A stretch of DNA of 64,000 bases from Pseudofabraea citricarpa (GCA_029641185.1 JAPWGK010000014.1:1116001-1180000), one strand, 5' to 3'; counted from the stretch's first letter, positions 35,500 to 46,916 are shown. Notes: generated by a model from the letters alone, not told the origin. Numbers and translations are program-made.

Positions 35500-36230
35500 A
35501 TGGCACCAGGGCAGGAACTATATCATCCCAAGGATGCCATCAGTGCAGCCATCAATGGTTCCTTGGCCGCTGGAGCTGCCGGAGCAATGGTCTCAGCCAT
35601 TCAGAACACTCTGACCAAGAGGAACGTCAATGCCTGGGGAGTCTTCACCAGGTCCGGAGGAACCATCGCAATCTTCAGTGAGACACGCCCCATTGATCCG
35701 CTGCTATCTACTGCCGTGCTAAATTTGGAATAGCTGCTATGGGAGCAACATACGAGTTCACCAGAAACGCCTCGGCCAACTTGCGACAGAAGGACGATAG
35801 CTTGAACACAGCCCTAGGTGGTCTTTTAGCTGGGTCTGCATTGGGCCTCAGAGGTAATCAAGGCCGAAGCAATGAGCAAGATGTGTACTGATAGCTTCGG
35901 TAGTTGGCAGGACCCCTTCGGTCGTCGGATACGGTGTTTTGTGTGCGGTCATTCTAGGCGCATTTGACTATACAGGAGGCCGCCTTACCGGCTACATGAA
36001 GGACCCTGCAGTGGATGAGTTCGAGAGGAAAGAGGAGATCAGGAAGAACCGCCGGAGACCAATTCAACAAACCATTGACGAGTTAGGCGAGGGAAGAGGT
36101 GAGATATCACCACAGTTTCCTAGATTGCTCATTAACCAATTATGCAGGTATCTACGCTCCAGGGTATGACGAGAGAAGGAGACAGAGAATTAAGGAGAAC
36201 TATGGCATTGATGTGCCAGCTCGGTCTTGA
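35500..36230 (+). CDS. NDUFA11: NADH:ubiquinone oxidoreductase subunit, NDUFA11/B14.7 type
   Basis: Exons 35500-35677, 35734-35853, 35904-36098 and 36148-36230 give 191 residues; the introns are 56, 50 and 49 nt. The Tim17/22/23-type fold is visible as four glycine-rich hydrophobic segments: AAINGSLAAGAAGAMVSAIQ, GGTIAIFTAMGATYEF, ALGGLLAGSALGL and VVGYGVLCAVILGAFDYTGG. The C-terminal part is charged and ends RGIYAPGYDERRRQRI then ENYGIDV. The start MAPGQELYHPKDAI and the length fit the fungal complex I subunit of ~21 kDa homologous to mammalian NDUFA11. It is an accessory inner-membrane subunit of complex I that stabilises the membrane arm. A Tim17-family import subunit is the alternative, but the C-terminal motif favours complex I. 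Confidence 0.88.
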
Positions 36231-37097
36231 TAGAGCTTCTTTTGTGTGGGTGTTTTTGGTAGGGGATACGCTCCAATGTACATATGTCAGAAAGTCGTTT
36301 TCAATCTCAGGATGCACAATCAACCAGTCACCAACCTAGATTCAGTTAATAAGGTTCTCTATGAGACGTACAAGTTCAACACAAAGCATATGAAATTTAA
36401 GATGTATATGCCGGCGCTAGAGATAGCGGCACGTTTTCTTTTTGTTCGACTGGAAGCATGAATAGTAGTGCCACATGAGGATAAAAACATTGTGCATGCT
36501 TTACCGCTGAAGCAAAGAAAACAAAGCAGCATTCTTATCTCATAAGTTTGCCCCCTCGCCTAGAATAGTAGGTCACGGTTCGTACTGCGCGGGAACCTTC
36601 CTTGGAGCCGGCATTTGGCAAAAATCAATTACCCCGCATCATGCTGTGATGGAGCTTCATAGTGCACCCCACTCGACTTGGTCGATCAGCTGCTACTTAC
36701 AGATTTGGGCAAGGCAATAGATTCCAGACTCTTGAGCCACGGATTGCCGTCACGACTCGTTCGCGGTGGCAAAAGATGTATGTGACTACCTAGCTATTGA
36801 CTGAACGAGCCGTACTAAAAAGGAAGCCGAAGTTCTTCACCACCAACCTCCTCTTCTTCCAAGCCTTAATCTTATCAGCCCATCAAATCTCACCACCACT
36901 TCATCTCTCCTGACTTTCCACCATAACAGTCTCACCGCCGCTGAAGTCATTGCCGCCCCCTTCCTTGTCTGTACGCTCGTCACCGTGCCGTCAAGCATCC
37001 CAACGTCCCAGGTTATATTCATATAGTCTGAAACTCAAGTTAACAGCGCCTTTGAAAGTTGGGCAATCTCGAAGGAAGCATTTTTCTTGCTCTACAC
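36231..37097. other. Intergenic, before the tubulin cofactor C gene
   Basis: No supported gene in 870 bp. The last ~250 bp are pyrimidine-rich (36840-36960), consistent with a promoter and leader for the cofactor C gene. Confidence 0.45.
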
Positions 37098-38431
37098 ATG
37101 GCGTTGAGTATGGAAAAGAGTATTGGAACCGGTCGGGCTCCATTCAGTGCTTCCTCAATTCAGGATGCCGACGTCAAGGAGAAATTTTACCGCTACTTCC
37201 AAGAAGAGGTTACAGGTAGGATAGTCTATCCACTTAACTTTCTGGGCTTGATGTCTAATTGGCAAAGACCTCCAAGACCAGATGAGCCAATTGGCAAACT
37301 TCTCTATTATCGGAGGAGAAAGACAGGATGCTATTGATCATTGCCTCGCTGGAATCACCCGTTTATCAAACGAGGTCGCTGATGCAACAGGCTTCATTCC
37401 AGCATATGATCAGCGCACTTACTCGCAAGTACGTTCCATGAGTGTCACCTGCATTAAGCAAGGCCCTGATCTTTATAGGCAATCAAAGCTCTCACAGAAA
37501 AGCTACAAGAAACAAGGGCCAAAGTTGCTCCTCGAGCTAGGTTCCAATTCAAGACAAGCCAAAAGAACAATTCTGCTATATCTCTTACCGACGCGGCCCA
37601 ACTTGCAGCAGAACAGCGTTTGCACGCTCCAGAAGTTCGTGCTGGGCTTACCTCGTCGAATGAATCATCCATGACCACCACTCCAGCAAACTTGATGACA
37701 CCTCCAAGCGAACGAGTAGATACTGTAGCTGATCTCCCTTCTTTACCAAAGAACTATAATGAGGAGATGTTGAAATCGTCTGGGCCAATTCGCCAGCCAA
37801 GCTTTTCGCAGGCTACGAACGTTAACATCTCAGGTCACTCCGGTCTACATATCATTCTTCCGTCGTCTGCTTCGCGCGCAACTTCTTCAGGGGCTCTCAC
37901 CAAGTTGAATAAGTGCATAGTTGACATGTCCGTTCCAACTGCGCAAGGTGCACCTTTCGCTGGTCTTGCATTAAAAAATATCAAGCAGTCACTAATCATT
38001 GCGGGCCATGTTGCTGGATCAGTGCACATCACAGGTGTAGAGGATAGCATCATTGTTGTGGCTTCGAGACAAGTCCGAATGCATGAGTGTAAAAATGTCG
38101 ATATGTATCTTCACTGTGCAAGTCGACCAATAATCGAAGATTGTATTAATGTCCGCTTTGCCCCTATCCCAACTTGTCATGTGAGTAACAGTGCGTACGT
38201 AGCAGAAGAATACAATGCTAATTGTGTGCATAGAGTATAATTGCAGATAATTCTGTCCAGAACCAGTGGGATCAAGTAGATGATTTTAAATGGCTGAAAT
38301 CAGAGCACAGTCCAAATTGGAGCATATTGCCAGAGACGAGGAGGCTCGAAGAGGAGGTATGGACTAAAGTCGTCCCGGGCGGTCCAGGCGATGGGTTGGA
38401 TGATATCTTGAAGAAGATCCGTCTTATTTAA
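37098..38431 (+). CDS. TBCC: Tubulin-specific chaperone C (cofactor C, TBCC domain)
   Basis: Exons 37098-37215, 37268-37428, 37479-38180 and 38234-38431 give 392 residues; the introns are 52, 50 and 53 nt. For the last intron I used the GTGAGT donor with the CATAG acceptor; a GTGCGT donor with the TTGCAG acceptor also keeps frame and would change a few residues. The N-terminal part is a helical bundle (EKFYRYFQEEVTDLQDQMSQ). The C-terminal TBCC beta-helix runs from about residue 215: SGHSGLHIILPSSA, LTKLNKCIVDMS, ALKNIKQSLIIAGHVAGSVH, SRQVRMHECKNVDMYLHCAS and CINVRFAP. WDQVDDFKWLKSEHSPNW then closes the protein. The catalytic arginine of cofactor C is probably in SRQVRMHEC (QxRxH). The protein stimulates GTP hydrolysis by tubulin on the folding complex and releases alpha/beta dimers. 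Confidence 0.92.
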
Positions 38432-38888
38432 TGATACAATTCACCACCACAGTCACAAGTTAATCGAGTTGGATATTCCTTTCAATGGGTGAGCCAGGGC
38501 AGGAGTCTTATACATCCCAATTGTATTGGAATTTCTATGAAATTCGTAGAGAAAGATGTGTCAGTCGGCATTCGCTGTAAATACCACTACAATTGCCTTG
38601 ATGCAAAGCCTTAAGGTATCCTAAAAGCCATGGTATCAAGCCGAACACTAAGCATATGGAGAATTGGTTCGTCCGACTCGTTGATACGTGATTTCTCCTC
38701 CGTAGCCTAGTGATAGTAAAGTCTCATTTCGCAGCCACTTTGAGCACACGATTTTCTTTAAACCCCCAGACTTCTTGGTGGCTCCGAGCTCCTTGGCCAC
38801 TTAACACCTAAGTTGACGTCCTCTCCTCCCTGGGAAATGTGGCAGCTTTCCAGGTACATATGCCGTTGATAAGACTAGGTTGTCTTTC
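38432..38888. other. 3' flanks of convergent cofactor C and Med9 genes
   Basis: This 457-bp tail-to-tail interval contains no gene that I can support. Confidence 0.45.
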
Positions 38889-39323
38889 TCAGGTTTGCAT
38901 ATCGCTTTCATGGGCATCAAATTTTTCCAGCTTGGCTTTTAATCCAGCTTCTCTCAAGCCCTCCAGTACCGCCCTCTGCTTCTTAATCTTCCCCTCTAGC
39001 TCTCTGATCTCATCTTCTTGTTCTTCGATGCTACTGTGCATGTCGGGAAGCTGTTTGACCTGGGCGCGTGCTTTCTGGATCTTGTGCTTGAGACTATCAG
39101 TTGCCGAGGGAATATCTTTGATTGTAATCGGCCCTGTACCGGCTGCTAAGGCTGAAGGTGTTGCTGCTGGAGGAGAGCCAGAAGTCGCATTGGATGGTGA
39201 GAGATTCTGGAGACGTGAGAGGAGCGCTGCTAGGACTGGTAGGGTATCGATCGAGTCGGCAGACAAGCCATCGGGAAGAGTTGAAGAGGTTGGCGTCTGT
39301 TGAGGAGAGGTACTACTAGCCAT
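38889..39323 (-). CDS. MED9: Mediator complex subunit 9 (Med9)
   Basis: A single exon encodes 144 residues from ATG 39323 (MASSTSPQQTP); the frame is open upstream only through non-ATG codons. The N-terminal helix DTLPVLAALLSRLQNLS is followed by a Pro/Ala linker. The conserved fungal core is ITIKDIPSATDSLKHKIQKA, then ARAQVKQLPDMHSSIEEQED and a coiled coil (EIRELEGKIKKQRAVLEGLR). Med9 is a middle-module Mediator subunit that bridges activators and RNA polymerase II. Length and order match fungal Med9 proteins. Confidence 0.85.
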   Translation of the reverse strand: MASSTSPQQTPTSSTLPDGLSADSIDTLPVLAALLSRLQNLSPSNATSGSPPAATPSALAAGTGPITIKDIPSATDSLKHKIQKARAQVKQLPDMHSSIEEQEDEIRELEGKIKKQRAVLEGLREAGLKAKLEKFDAHESDMQT

Positions 39324-41171
39324 AGTGGACACACGTAATGGGTGCTGGTTAGGCTATGTGTTAATGTTGTTGCGCGAGGAATGCAGCCCGAAACGAACAA
39401 TCGATATCATTTACTGCCCCGCGGCTTTTGATTGCTGGCTCGATACCGATGATGGCGGCGGATTACTGCAGCGCTTAAGGTTGGGTTGGTCCCCGCGATA
39501 GCAGATTCATTAGTCGCTGATCTGAAAGTGGGGCGGCTACCTTTCTCACAAGTTACCACAACACAAAGAGCGCTATTCTAATAATCACGCACCCTTTGTT
39601 TTGGTTTTTGGCAACATTTGGTTGCGTCATGGGCTGGGCGGTGGGCTTACATTGCATTTAAAATGCCAAGTGACAGCATAAAAGTAAGCAGGAGTGTGTT
39701 ATCGAGGTCCTTTGTGGTCTACTGTATTAACCTCGTAGGATTGCCAGAAGCTTACGACTCCACCTCACGTTAAGCGAATCCTGCCACCGTAAACCTCAAC
39801 TGCATCATTAGGTAGAACAAATGAATGCCAAGATTTTAAAGATGCCGTTTCAAGCCACGACCTTTTGAAACGGGAAGAGTCTTGAGTACACTTTTCCCTG
39901 CGTCTGCTAAGTCTACCCGTCTTGCTGGGAGGTTCACAAGCCATGTTTTATATTGACCCACCATATAATTTTACACATTACCGAAGAGAAAGCTCACTCC
40001 TAAAACAGGCCCTTCTGCCGTAGCAGGCGGACGACATAGAGAAGATTTCATTAATCGTGCCTCGATTACTTCTTCTTACAGGCCTACGCTTCCTCTCCCA
40101 AACATCCCATAGTAATAACGATTTCTTAAAGAACAGAATGTCATCTGGAGGAGATAACCACACGATTACACACCATATGACCATACATCCGTCTACCTTA
40201 AAGCTTGAGTTCTCAGGGGTCTTTAAGATATGATTTTCAATAATAACCCTCAGCACAATCCGTACTAGCTGATTCACACCCTAGTGGTCATAACTGACTA
40301 ACCTTTATTCGACTTCTAGTTGCATGAGTTTTATTCTATAGGTAAAGGTGTTCGAGCTAAGCGATACTCAGCAATTAAGCGACAACCCGTATTGTTCAAA
40401 GCTGCCAAACCACACTTTTAGGACCAGCAATACCTTATGGCTACAAATATAGCTAGAAATCCTAACTAAATATGAATAGATCTTCTATTACGCTAAGACA
40501 AACTAGTTTTCAAAGGTGTCAGCTGATAAGGCAGTAGCGTTTAGGAATCAGGATTTATACATAGCCTGGATAAATTGATACCTGGTGTGCTTCCCCCTTG
40601 TGAACATATATATTTTGATCTTGGCGATTAAATATTGCCACCGTTGTTAAGGAGGTGGTTCTTGATAAGTAGATACTTACCAATAATTACGCACATAGTA
40701 GATTCTGAGCTTCCACGCCCTGATTGGCTGTCGATAGCAAGTCGAAGGGCACGATGGTGGTCAGGCGTAAGGGCAAGGGTCTGACCCTCTCTGAGAAGGG
40801 CCGAGAAAGTGGTGCAGAGCGAGGCGTGCACATAGCTTGGGGCGAGTTTTAGTATCAAAAGTCATAGGTGGACCGTGCTCCCGCGGCCCTCTGCTTCAAG
40901 TGGGGGTGTGCCTGTGGAAAAGAAACCCCTCCAATTCTCCCAACAACCACTTGGCTTACCTTCCAAGTCTCTTGACACCGCCGTATCCTACAAATTCTCC
41001 CAGTCTGCTAGCAAACAAGCCGAATATCCCTACAAACAAACACTGCATCTTCTCTCTTCCATATACTGTATGTGGTTGTCTCTACCCGCGGCCTTTTACT
41101 TACTATTATTAACCCCGCGATAACCAAAGCTCTAAACTAATATTTACGTTACAGAGTCGAAACTCGCCAAA
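39324..41171. other. Gene-free intergenic region, 1.85 kb
   Basis: No supported gene between MED9 and the phosphoglycerate mutase gene. The middle part (39830-40640) is relatively AT-rich and dense in stop codons in all frames. Decayed repeat sequence is possible, but I see no inverted repeat, target duplication or recognisable domain. The last 250 bp (40920-41110) are pyrimidine-rich, as expected for the leader of a highly expressed glycolytic gene. Confidence 0.45.
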
Positions 41172-43127
41172 ATGGTCAAGGTCGAGAACAAAGCTGTCCT
41201 GAGTATGTCTTTCTAGTTGCATAGACCTTCCCATCCGATCCTCCGTTGTCTTGCATCTCTGCAATTGTAATGTCACCAACCAGTACTCGCCGCACCTCCT
41301 TGAGCGCTCAATCGCCAAAGGCCAACGTACCTCTCCCCACGACGAAACAACCCGACTATATCCTGGCCCTTCTATACTGTCTCGTCTATCTTGAGGTATC
41401 TTGGCTAATTGTGATGGTTTGGCGTAGTTGTCATTGACGGTTGGGGAATTCCAAGTGAATCCTCACCAAAAGACGGAGATGCAATCGCAGCAGCAGAGAC
41501 GCCTGTCATGGATGCTTTTCAAAAGAATGCAGATGGCTTCACTGAGCTTGACGCCTCCTCTTTAGCTGTTGGTCTGCCCGAAGGTCTCATGGGCAACTCA
41601 GAAGTCGGTCATCTAAATATCGGGGCTGGTAGAGTTGTATGGCAAGACGTGGTTCGCATTGACCAAACAATCAAGAAGGGCGAACTGAACGAAAACAACA
41701 CCATAAAGAAGACCTTCACTGCTGCCAAGGAAGGAACTGGTCGTTTGCATCTTGCTGGGCTGATCTCTGATGGTGGCGTGGTAAGTTTGAATCGCAACAG
41801 GCGAGGATTTGTAAGGCTAAATACATTTGCAGCATGCCAAGCAAGATCACCTCTACGCTCTTCTCAAGGTTGCGAAGGAGCTCGAAATCCCTCATGTCTA
41901 CATCCACATGTTCGGTGATGGACGTGATACCGATCCAAAATCTGGAGCTGGTTACTTGGCCGATCTGGAGACAAAGATTAAGGAAATCGGCATCGGTGAA
42001 ATTGCTACAGTTGTCGGAAGATATTATGCTATGGATCGAGACAAGCGATGGGAGAGAGTTGAGGTTGGTGTGAAGGCTCTATGCTCAGGTGAGGGGGAGC
42101 AGAGCAGCGATCCTGTCAAGACAATTAAGGAGCGTTATGAGAAAGGAGAGAACGATGAATTCTTGAAGCCAATCATTGTTGGCGGCAAGGACGCTCGTAT
42201 CCAGGGCGAGTTTTTAATATTCCCATATAATGTTTCAAGCTAACAACATACAGACGGCGACCAAGTATTCTTCTTCAACTACCGGTCTGACCGGGTTCGT
42301 GAAATCACACAGCTCTTGGGAGATGTGGATCGTTCCCCAAAGCCAGACCTTGCCTACCCCAAAAACATTACTCTTACAACTATGACCCAGTATAAGCTCG
42401 ACTACCCCTTCGAGATAGCTTTCAAGCCACAGCACATGGGCAATGTTCTTGCCGAGACCCTTGGGACACAAGGTGTCAACCAAGTTCACGTTGCTGAGAC
42501 TGAGAAGTATGCACATGTTACCTTCTTCTTCAACGGAGGTGTCGAGAAAGTTTTCCCTCTTGAAACCAGAGACGAGAGTCAGGATCTTGTTCCGTCCAAC
42601 AAGAGTGTTGCAACCTACGATAAGGCACCAGAGATGAGTGCCGCAGGTGTTGCCAAACAGATGAGCAAGCGCATCTCGGAAAACAAGTTCGAGTTCATCA
42701 TGAACAACTTTGCCCCACCTGATATGGTCGGCCACACTGGTGTCTATGAAGCTGCTATCGTAGGTGTTGCCGCCACCGACAAAGGCATCGGTGAAATATA
42801 TGAAACCTGTAAGAAGGAAGGCTATGTACTATTCATCACCTCCGACCATGGGTATGCTCACTTGATATTTTACCAAAGCTCTCTAGATTTATGTCACTAA
42901 TAAATGTATGAAATAGGAATGCAGAAGAGATGAAATTTGCCGACGGCAAGCCAAAGACCTCGCACACAACCAACAAGGTTCCTTTCATCATGGCCAATGC
43001 CCCCAAGGGCTGGTCTCTCAAGCAACAAGATGGTGTTCTTGGTGATGTAGCACCAACAATCCTCGAAGTAATGGGTTTACAACAACCAGAGGAAATGACT
43101 GGCCACAGTCTCCTTATCAAGAGTTAG
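41172..43127 (+). CDS. gpmI: Cofactor-independent phosphoglycerate mutase (2,3-bisphosphoglycerate-independent)
   Basis: Exons 41172-41202, 41428-41780, 41833-42205, 42254-42851 and 42917-43127 give 521 residues. The first intron is long (225 nt). The third intron starts with GC (GCGAGT...CTAAC...CAG), a GC-AG intron; no GT donor there keeps frame. Alkaline-phosphatase-fold motifs are intact: VIDGWGIPSES, the nucleophile Ser68 in LMGNSEVGHLNIGAGR, HMFGDGRDTDPKSG, VVGRYYAMDRD, FNYRSDRVREI, FFNGGVEKVF, NNFAPPDMVGHTG and FITSDHGNAEEM with HTTNKVPF. The enzyme interconverts 3- and 2-phosphoglycerate using manganese. Filamentous fungi use this form rather than the cofactor-dependent yeast Gpm1. 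Confidence 0.96.
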
Positions 43128-43703
43128 ATTGCCTTAATCCTGCGCTATTGTCATTGCTTTTTGGTCGTTGTCGCTTTGTGTTTGGCGGTGTTTGGCATGT
43201 CGTAGAGGAGTGAGGGCTAAAGCATTCGTGTTGGCAGGTAAAAAGCGTGCACGCGAGGACGGCAATGAGGAGTAAGGGTTGATGAACGGAGAGGTAGACT
43301 ACATTGGGTTATGCGGGGGTTGCGTGTCTAGACGCAGATACCACATAGACTGCTGTTCATAGATGGTCTAATTGCAACCCAGTTTACAATGTTCTTCATT
43401 CAGGAGATATAAATAATGGTGATGTTGGGACGCTAAAATGCCAATCCTCCCTCGTCCTCCCTCGTCCTCCCCTCAACTTTTCAGTCGGTTGGTAATCTGT
43501 CTTCCCCTATCGATGATCTATGCTGTGATCAATCCCGACTTCTCCTACAGAAAATGTGCACTACCAAATGTACAAATAGCACCTTGCATCAAAAGAACGC
43601 CATCCGCTCCCTGATCTTGTGTAATCCCTCCTCATTTTTTTTACATTATCATCCGGACTGTTTCTACAGCCATTCCCTAATTTCCATGCTGAAGCCACTC
43701 ATG
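43128..43703. other. 3' flanks of two convergent genes
   Basis: A 576-bp tail-to-tail interval. A CCTCCCTCGT direct repeat lies at 43446-43472. No gene is supported. Confidence 0.45.
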
Positions 43704-45806
43704 TCACCTAGCCTTACCAACACCCCCCTTGCTGCTTATAGAACTTGCCACACTGCTGCTCCGCCCAAGGTCATTGGCATAGTTGTACAACCCATTCTCC
43801 CTCAGACTGCTCGCCCCACTGCCTGGCCCGACGTCAGGACCTGGGTCTCCAAATCCTCCCAGTGAGATGCCACTGCTGTACTTGCTGGCATATGTGCCCG
43901 TACTCTCATGCCGCGGTGGTGTTGTGCTTACTACTCTAGCGGATTGACTGAGAGCAAGTGGTGGTGGTACTGCACTGCCCCTTTCCATACCAGCCATCAT
44001 CGACTCAGTCTCAGCCGCACTGATAGGTGCTTCCGGCATTGGAGGAGGGCTTCGCCATAATTCAGGACGCTCCAGATCAAATGGATCAGAACGTCCTTTT
44101 CCTTTACGGACATTAGAAGAGAATGTAGAGTACACAGTATCACGGTAACTATCTCGTGAAGGTGCAATGGTGGACGGGTATCTTGAAGCCGGAACAGAAC
44201 TGGGAGGGCGCCATCCGCCAGCACCAGTTCCAATTCCAGTGCCACTCGCTTGATTTGTCATGTCGGTTGACAACCCACGAGATCGGCGAACATCAGCAAT
44301 GTAATTATTTTGCTTCGATACAGAAGGCTTAGGCTGGGTCACCGGATCGGCAAATGGGTTCGTTGGGTCTGCGAAGGGATCGAGCGAATTCCCAAAATCC
44401 AGGCTACCTAATCCGCCACCGGGCTGATAGGATTTGGCGGTTAAGGATGCTCGTCTTTGTTCGGCTTTCAGATGCAGTTCCCTGTCATCCATGTTTAGTA
44501 GCTGCGAAAAGTCCGGATTGCCATTCATGTTGGCTTGCTTCTCTGACATGCCACGTGCTGTGGCATACGGGTCTTCGGGCTCTTTCGGTGTTCCTCGAAG
44601 CCTTTCCCTGAATCGCTCTACCCAATCTCCAAATCGATCCTTCACAGTAATACGACCAATACTGCCTGAAGCGGTCGAGTTAGATCGGCTATGCTGGGGA
44701 ATTGGGCCATCGAGAAATTGCGATTGTCCTCTATTAAGATTGACGCTGGGAGTATCGCTTCGGGGGCCAACCACTCTCGTCTTTAAAGAGGTTATCGTCT
44801 CCTTCAAACCCGACACAATGCCTCCCATCTTCTCAACCTGCAGTCCTGCTCCTACGCGCCATTTCTCGCCTCGCTTCGTAGGCCCTACAGACCTTTGGTC
44901 AATCTCATAGAAGCGACTATCCCGGCCGGTTCCCAAAGGCGTGAGTAAAGTGCTTCGCCGATTCTTTTTCCTCTGTCGTAGAAAAAATAGCAGAAGAAAT
45001 GCAATTAAAGCAATACCGGCCAATCCACCAACAACACCTCCTACAATTGGGCCGACTTGCACGGCCTTCCCCGACGAACCGGAGCCAGACAGAGAACTTG
45101 CAGAACTCTCTGTACCCCCGCTTAGTGACGATGGTGCTGCCGCTGCCGCCGCCGCTGTAGAACTGTGATGTGATGAGCCATCTGAATGCGAACTATCAGT
45201 ATGAGAACCTCCAGCTGTGAGACGAAAAGAGCTGGAAGCAGCTGCGGCTGCAGAGGAAGAAGGGAGCGTGTCACTCAGAGCCACAGGCAGAATAGAGGTA
45301 CTGGGGGAGATGGTAGATGATGAAGCCGGACTTGCTGGGGTAGTTATGGGCAATGCTGTTGCTGTAATACCGGGAGCCGAGGACTTGGGGGACTCGGAAA
45401 TGGCTGTGCTAAACGTACTGCTGACTACCACGGGAGGTGTCGTCGTGGCGGCTAGCGGAGGTTGTGTAGTTGCAACGACGGCTGGAGGAGCGATCGTTGA
45501 GCTGACCGGGCTGGATGAAGCTTGTTCAGAAGTTGCAGGCACTGCTATACTCGTGGAACTGATTGCTGGAGCCGGCGTATTCACCACAGCGGCGGCCGTC
45601 GTCGAGGTGGTTGCTGGTGGGGGGGGAGTCTGTGTAGTTGATTCCTTGATGGAGGTCGAAGTAGCCTCAGTCTTTGTCGTCGACTTCGCGACATCCGTTT
45701 GTGCCCCTCCCGATAAGGTCGTCGCTGTCTTGGGTACTGCTGTACATCGCACGCCGCTAATTGTCGTGATGGAAAATCCTGCCGGCAGGTTTGCGCTTGT
45801 CGCCAT
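43704..45806 (-). CDS. Mucin-like single-pass plasma-membrane protein (possible cell-wall sensor)
   Basis: A single exon encodes 700 residues. Residues 1-245 are Ser/Thr/Ala/Pro-rich, a likely O-mannosylated stalk; a short conserved-looking head (SITTISGVRCTAVP) precedes it, with no obvious cleavable signal peptide. One membrane span is at about 251-276 (VGPIVGGVVGGLAGIALIAF plus LLLFFL), followed by the stop-transfer RQRKKNRR. The ~420-residue cytosolic tail has basic patches, an amphipathic VKDRFGDWVERFRERLRG, a tandem DPFADPTNPFADP (NPF is an EH-domain endocytic motif) and many Ser/Tyr sites. The layout resembles fungal Wsc/Mid2/Skg6-type proteins, but no WSC domain is present. A role in sensing wall stress or in polarity is inference. 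Confidence 0.8.
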   Translation of the reverse strand: MATSANLPAGFSITTISGVRCTAVPKTATTLSGGAQTDVAKSTTKTEATSTSIKESTTQTPPPPATTSTTAAAVVNTPAPAISSTSIAVPATSEQASSSPVSSTIAPPAVVATTQPPLAATTTPPVVVSSTFSTAISESPKSSAPGITATALPITTPASPASSSTISPSTSILPVALSDTLPSSSAAAAASSSFRLTAGGSHTDSSHSDGSSHHSSTAAAAAAAPSSLSGGTESSASSLSGSGSSGKAVQVGPIVGGVVGGLAGIALIAFLLLFFLRQRKKNRRSTLLTPLGTGRDSRFYEIDQRSVGPTKRGEKWRVGAGLQVEKMGGIVSGLKETITSLKTRVVGPRSDTPSVNLNRGQSQFLDGPIPQHSRSNSTASGSIGRITVKDRFGDWVERFRERLRGTPKEPEDPYATARGMSEKQANMNGNPDFSQLLNMDDRELHLKAEQRRASLTAKSYQPGGGLGSLDFGNSLDPFADPTNPFADPVTQPKPSVSKQNNYIADVRRSRGLSTDMTNQASGTGIGTGAGGWRPPSSVPASRYPSTIAPSRDSYRDTVYSTFSSNVRKGKGRSDPFDLERPELWRSPPPMPEAPISAAETESMMAGMERGSAVPPPLALSQSARVVSTTPPRHESTGTYASKYSSGISLGGFGDPGPDVGPGSGASSLRENGLYNYANDLGRSSSVASSISSKGGVGKAR

Positions 45807-46480
45807 AATGAAAGGAAAGGCGACACCAGTCGCGGTAGAGAACGTAAATCAACCGTCAAGGGATATGCATTTGAGGCTCTGGGCCGTCAATATGTCGCCA
45901 ATTTCATGGTTGACAATGTTTGTCGAGGAATTGATGAACAGAGTTCATGAAGAACAGAACGGAGAGAACGATTCACGGGAGTGGATAAGCAGAAACCATG
46001 ATCCCCATGGCTCAAACATGAGGGTCTCCAGGAGCCTGGAGGCAGAGAAGGTTAAACGGTTAAGGACAAGAGAGTACGGGAAGTGCTGGGATCATGACTG
46101 GCGCCCCGTTGCGGGTGATGCGAATCGTGTCTCAACTCTGTTTGAGAGTAGGGCTCCCCTGGCTGTATGCCTGTCGCCTACCCTCTGTCTGCAACTCTGA
46201 CGAGAAGAGAAGAGAAGAACGAGCCTTATGCAGGTGCAGAGGGCATTGTTACCGGTGTTGAGGTGCGGAGGAGTGTGGTGTATTGCGGTGGGCACTGACA
46301 TGTTGGGTATCAACGGCGATGGGTGGTGGTTCTGGTCGAGGCAGCACTCTAACCGTTGCTAGCGACCGGTGCAGGACAATAGGCAAGTAGTAAGTACTGT
46401 ACAGTAATCGACAACGGTGTGTGAGGCCATTCCCATGGCGCATGCGGAGTGGAGATTGGTTGTGTTTGACGGAAAACGGT

Positions 46481-46515
46481 TGGAGCTTGGAGCTTGGAGC
46501 TTGGAAGTTGGAACT
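46481..46515. repeat. TGGAGCT heptamer array, 5 units
   Basis: Three perfect TGGAGCT units are followed by the variants TGGAAGT and TGGAACT in the divergent promoter region. Confidence 0.85.
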
Positions 46516-46592
46516 GGGAAGGCGGCGATAGTACAGTACTGTAGCAGGTAGAGTACTGAACTACAACGTATAGTACACACAGACACACAGAC

Positions 46593-46616
46593 ACAGACTC
46601 ACAGACTCACAGACTC
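46593..46616. repeat. (ACAGACTC)3 tandem repeat
   Basis: Three perfect eight-base units in the same intergenic region. Confidence 0.85.
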
Positions 46617-46887
46617 ACCAGGCCTATCGGATGTTTCCAGTCGCCTCCTTGGCTTGTTTCTCTCTTACCGTAAGTATTACAGTACTCAGGGGGCTCTTGC
46701 TACAGTACAGTCAGGTGATGCTGGCCAACCCCACAGTACAGCCAGTACAATGTACATGTTCGTCTTCACAACTCATACAGTCCAAGCCTCAAGCCCCATC
46801 GCATCTATTTTCAAGCACCGAAGCTTCCTTCCCCTGTGCTGGAAATAGATAGCAGATGTCGTATATTATTCATCCGACTTCAGCTGT

Positions 46888-46916
46888 CAGACAGACAGAG
46901 AGAGAGAGAGAGACAG
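46888..46916. repeat. CAGA/GA dinucleotide-tetranucleotide tract
   Basis: CAGACAGACAGA passes into a GA run and back to CAGA; a purine-rich microsatellite. Confidence 0.85.

Noticed and set aside
38690..38770. A tRNA-like stretch with TAGCCTAGTG resembling an A box
   Set aside because: No B box (GGTTCGANTCC), anticodon arm or acceptor pairing could be found.
39978..40277. Minus-strand frame of 99 codons in the AT-rich gap between MED9 and the phosphoglycerate mutase gene
   Set aside because: No family resemblance and no flanking exons; possible repeat relic but unsupported.
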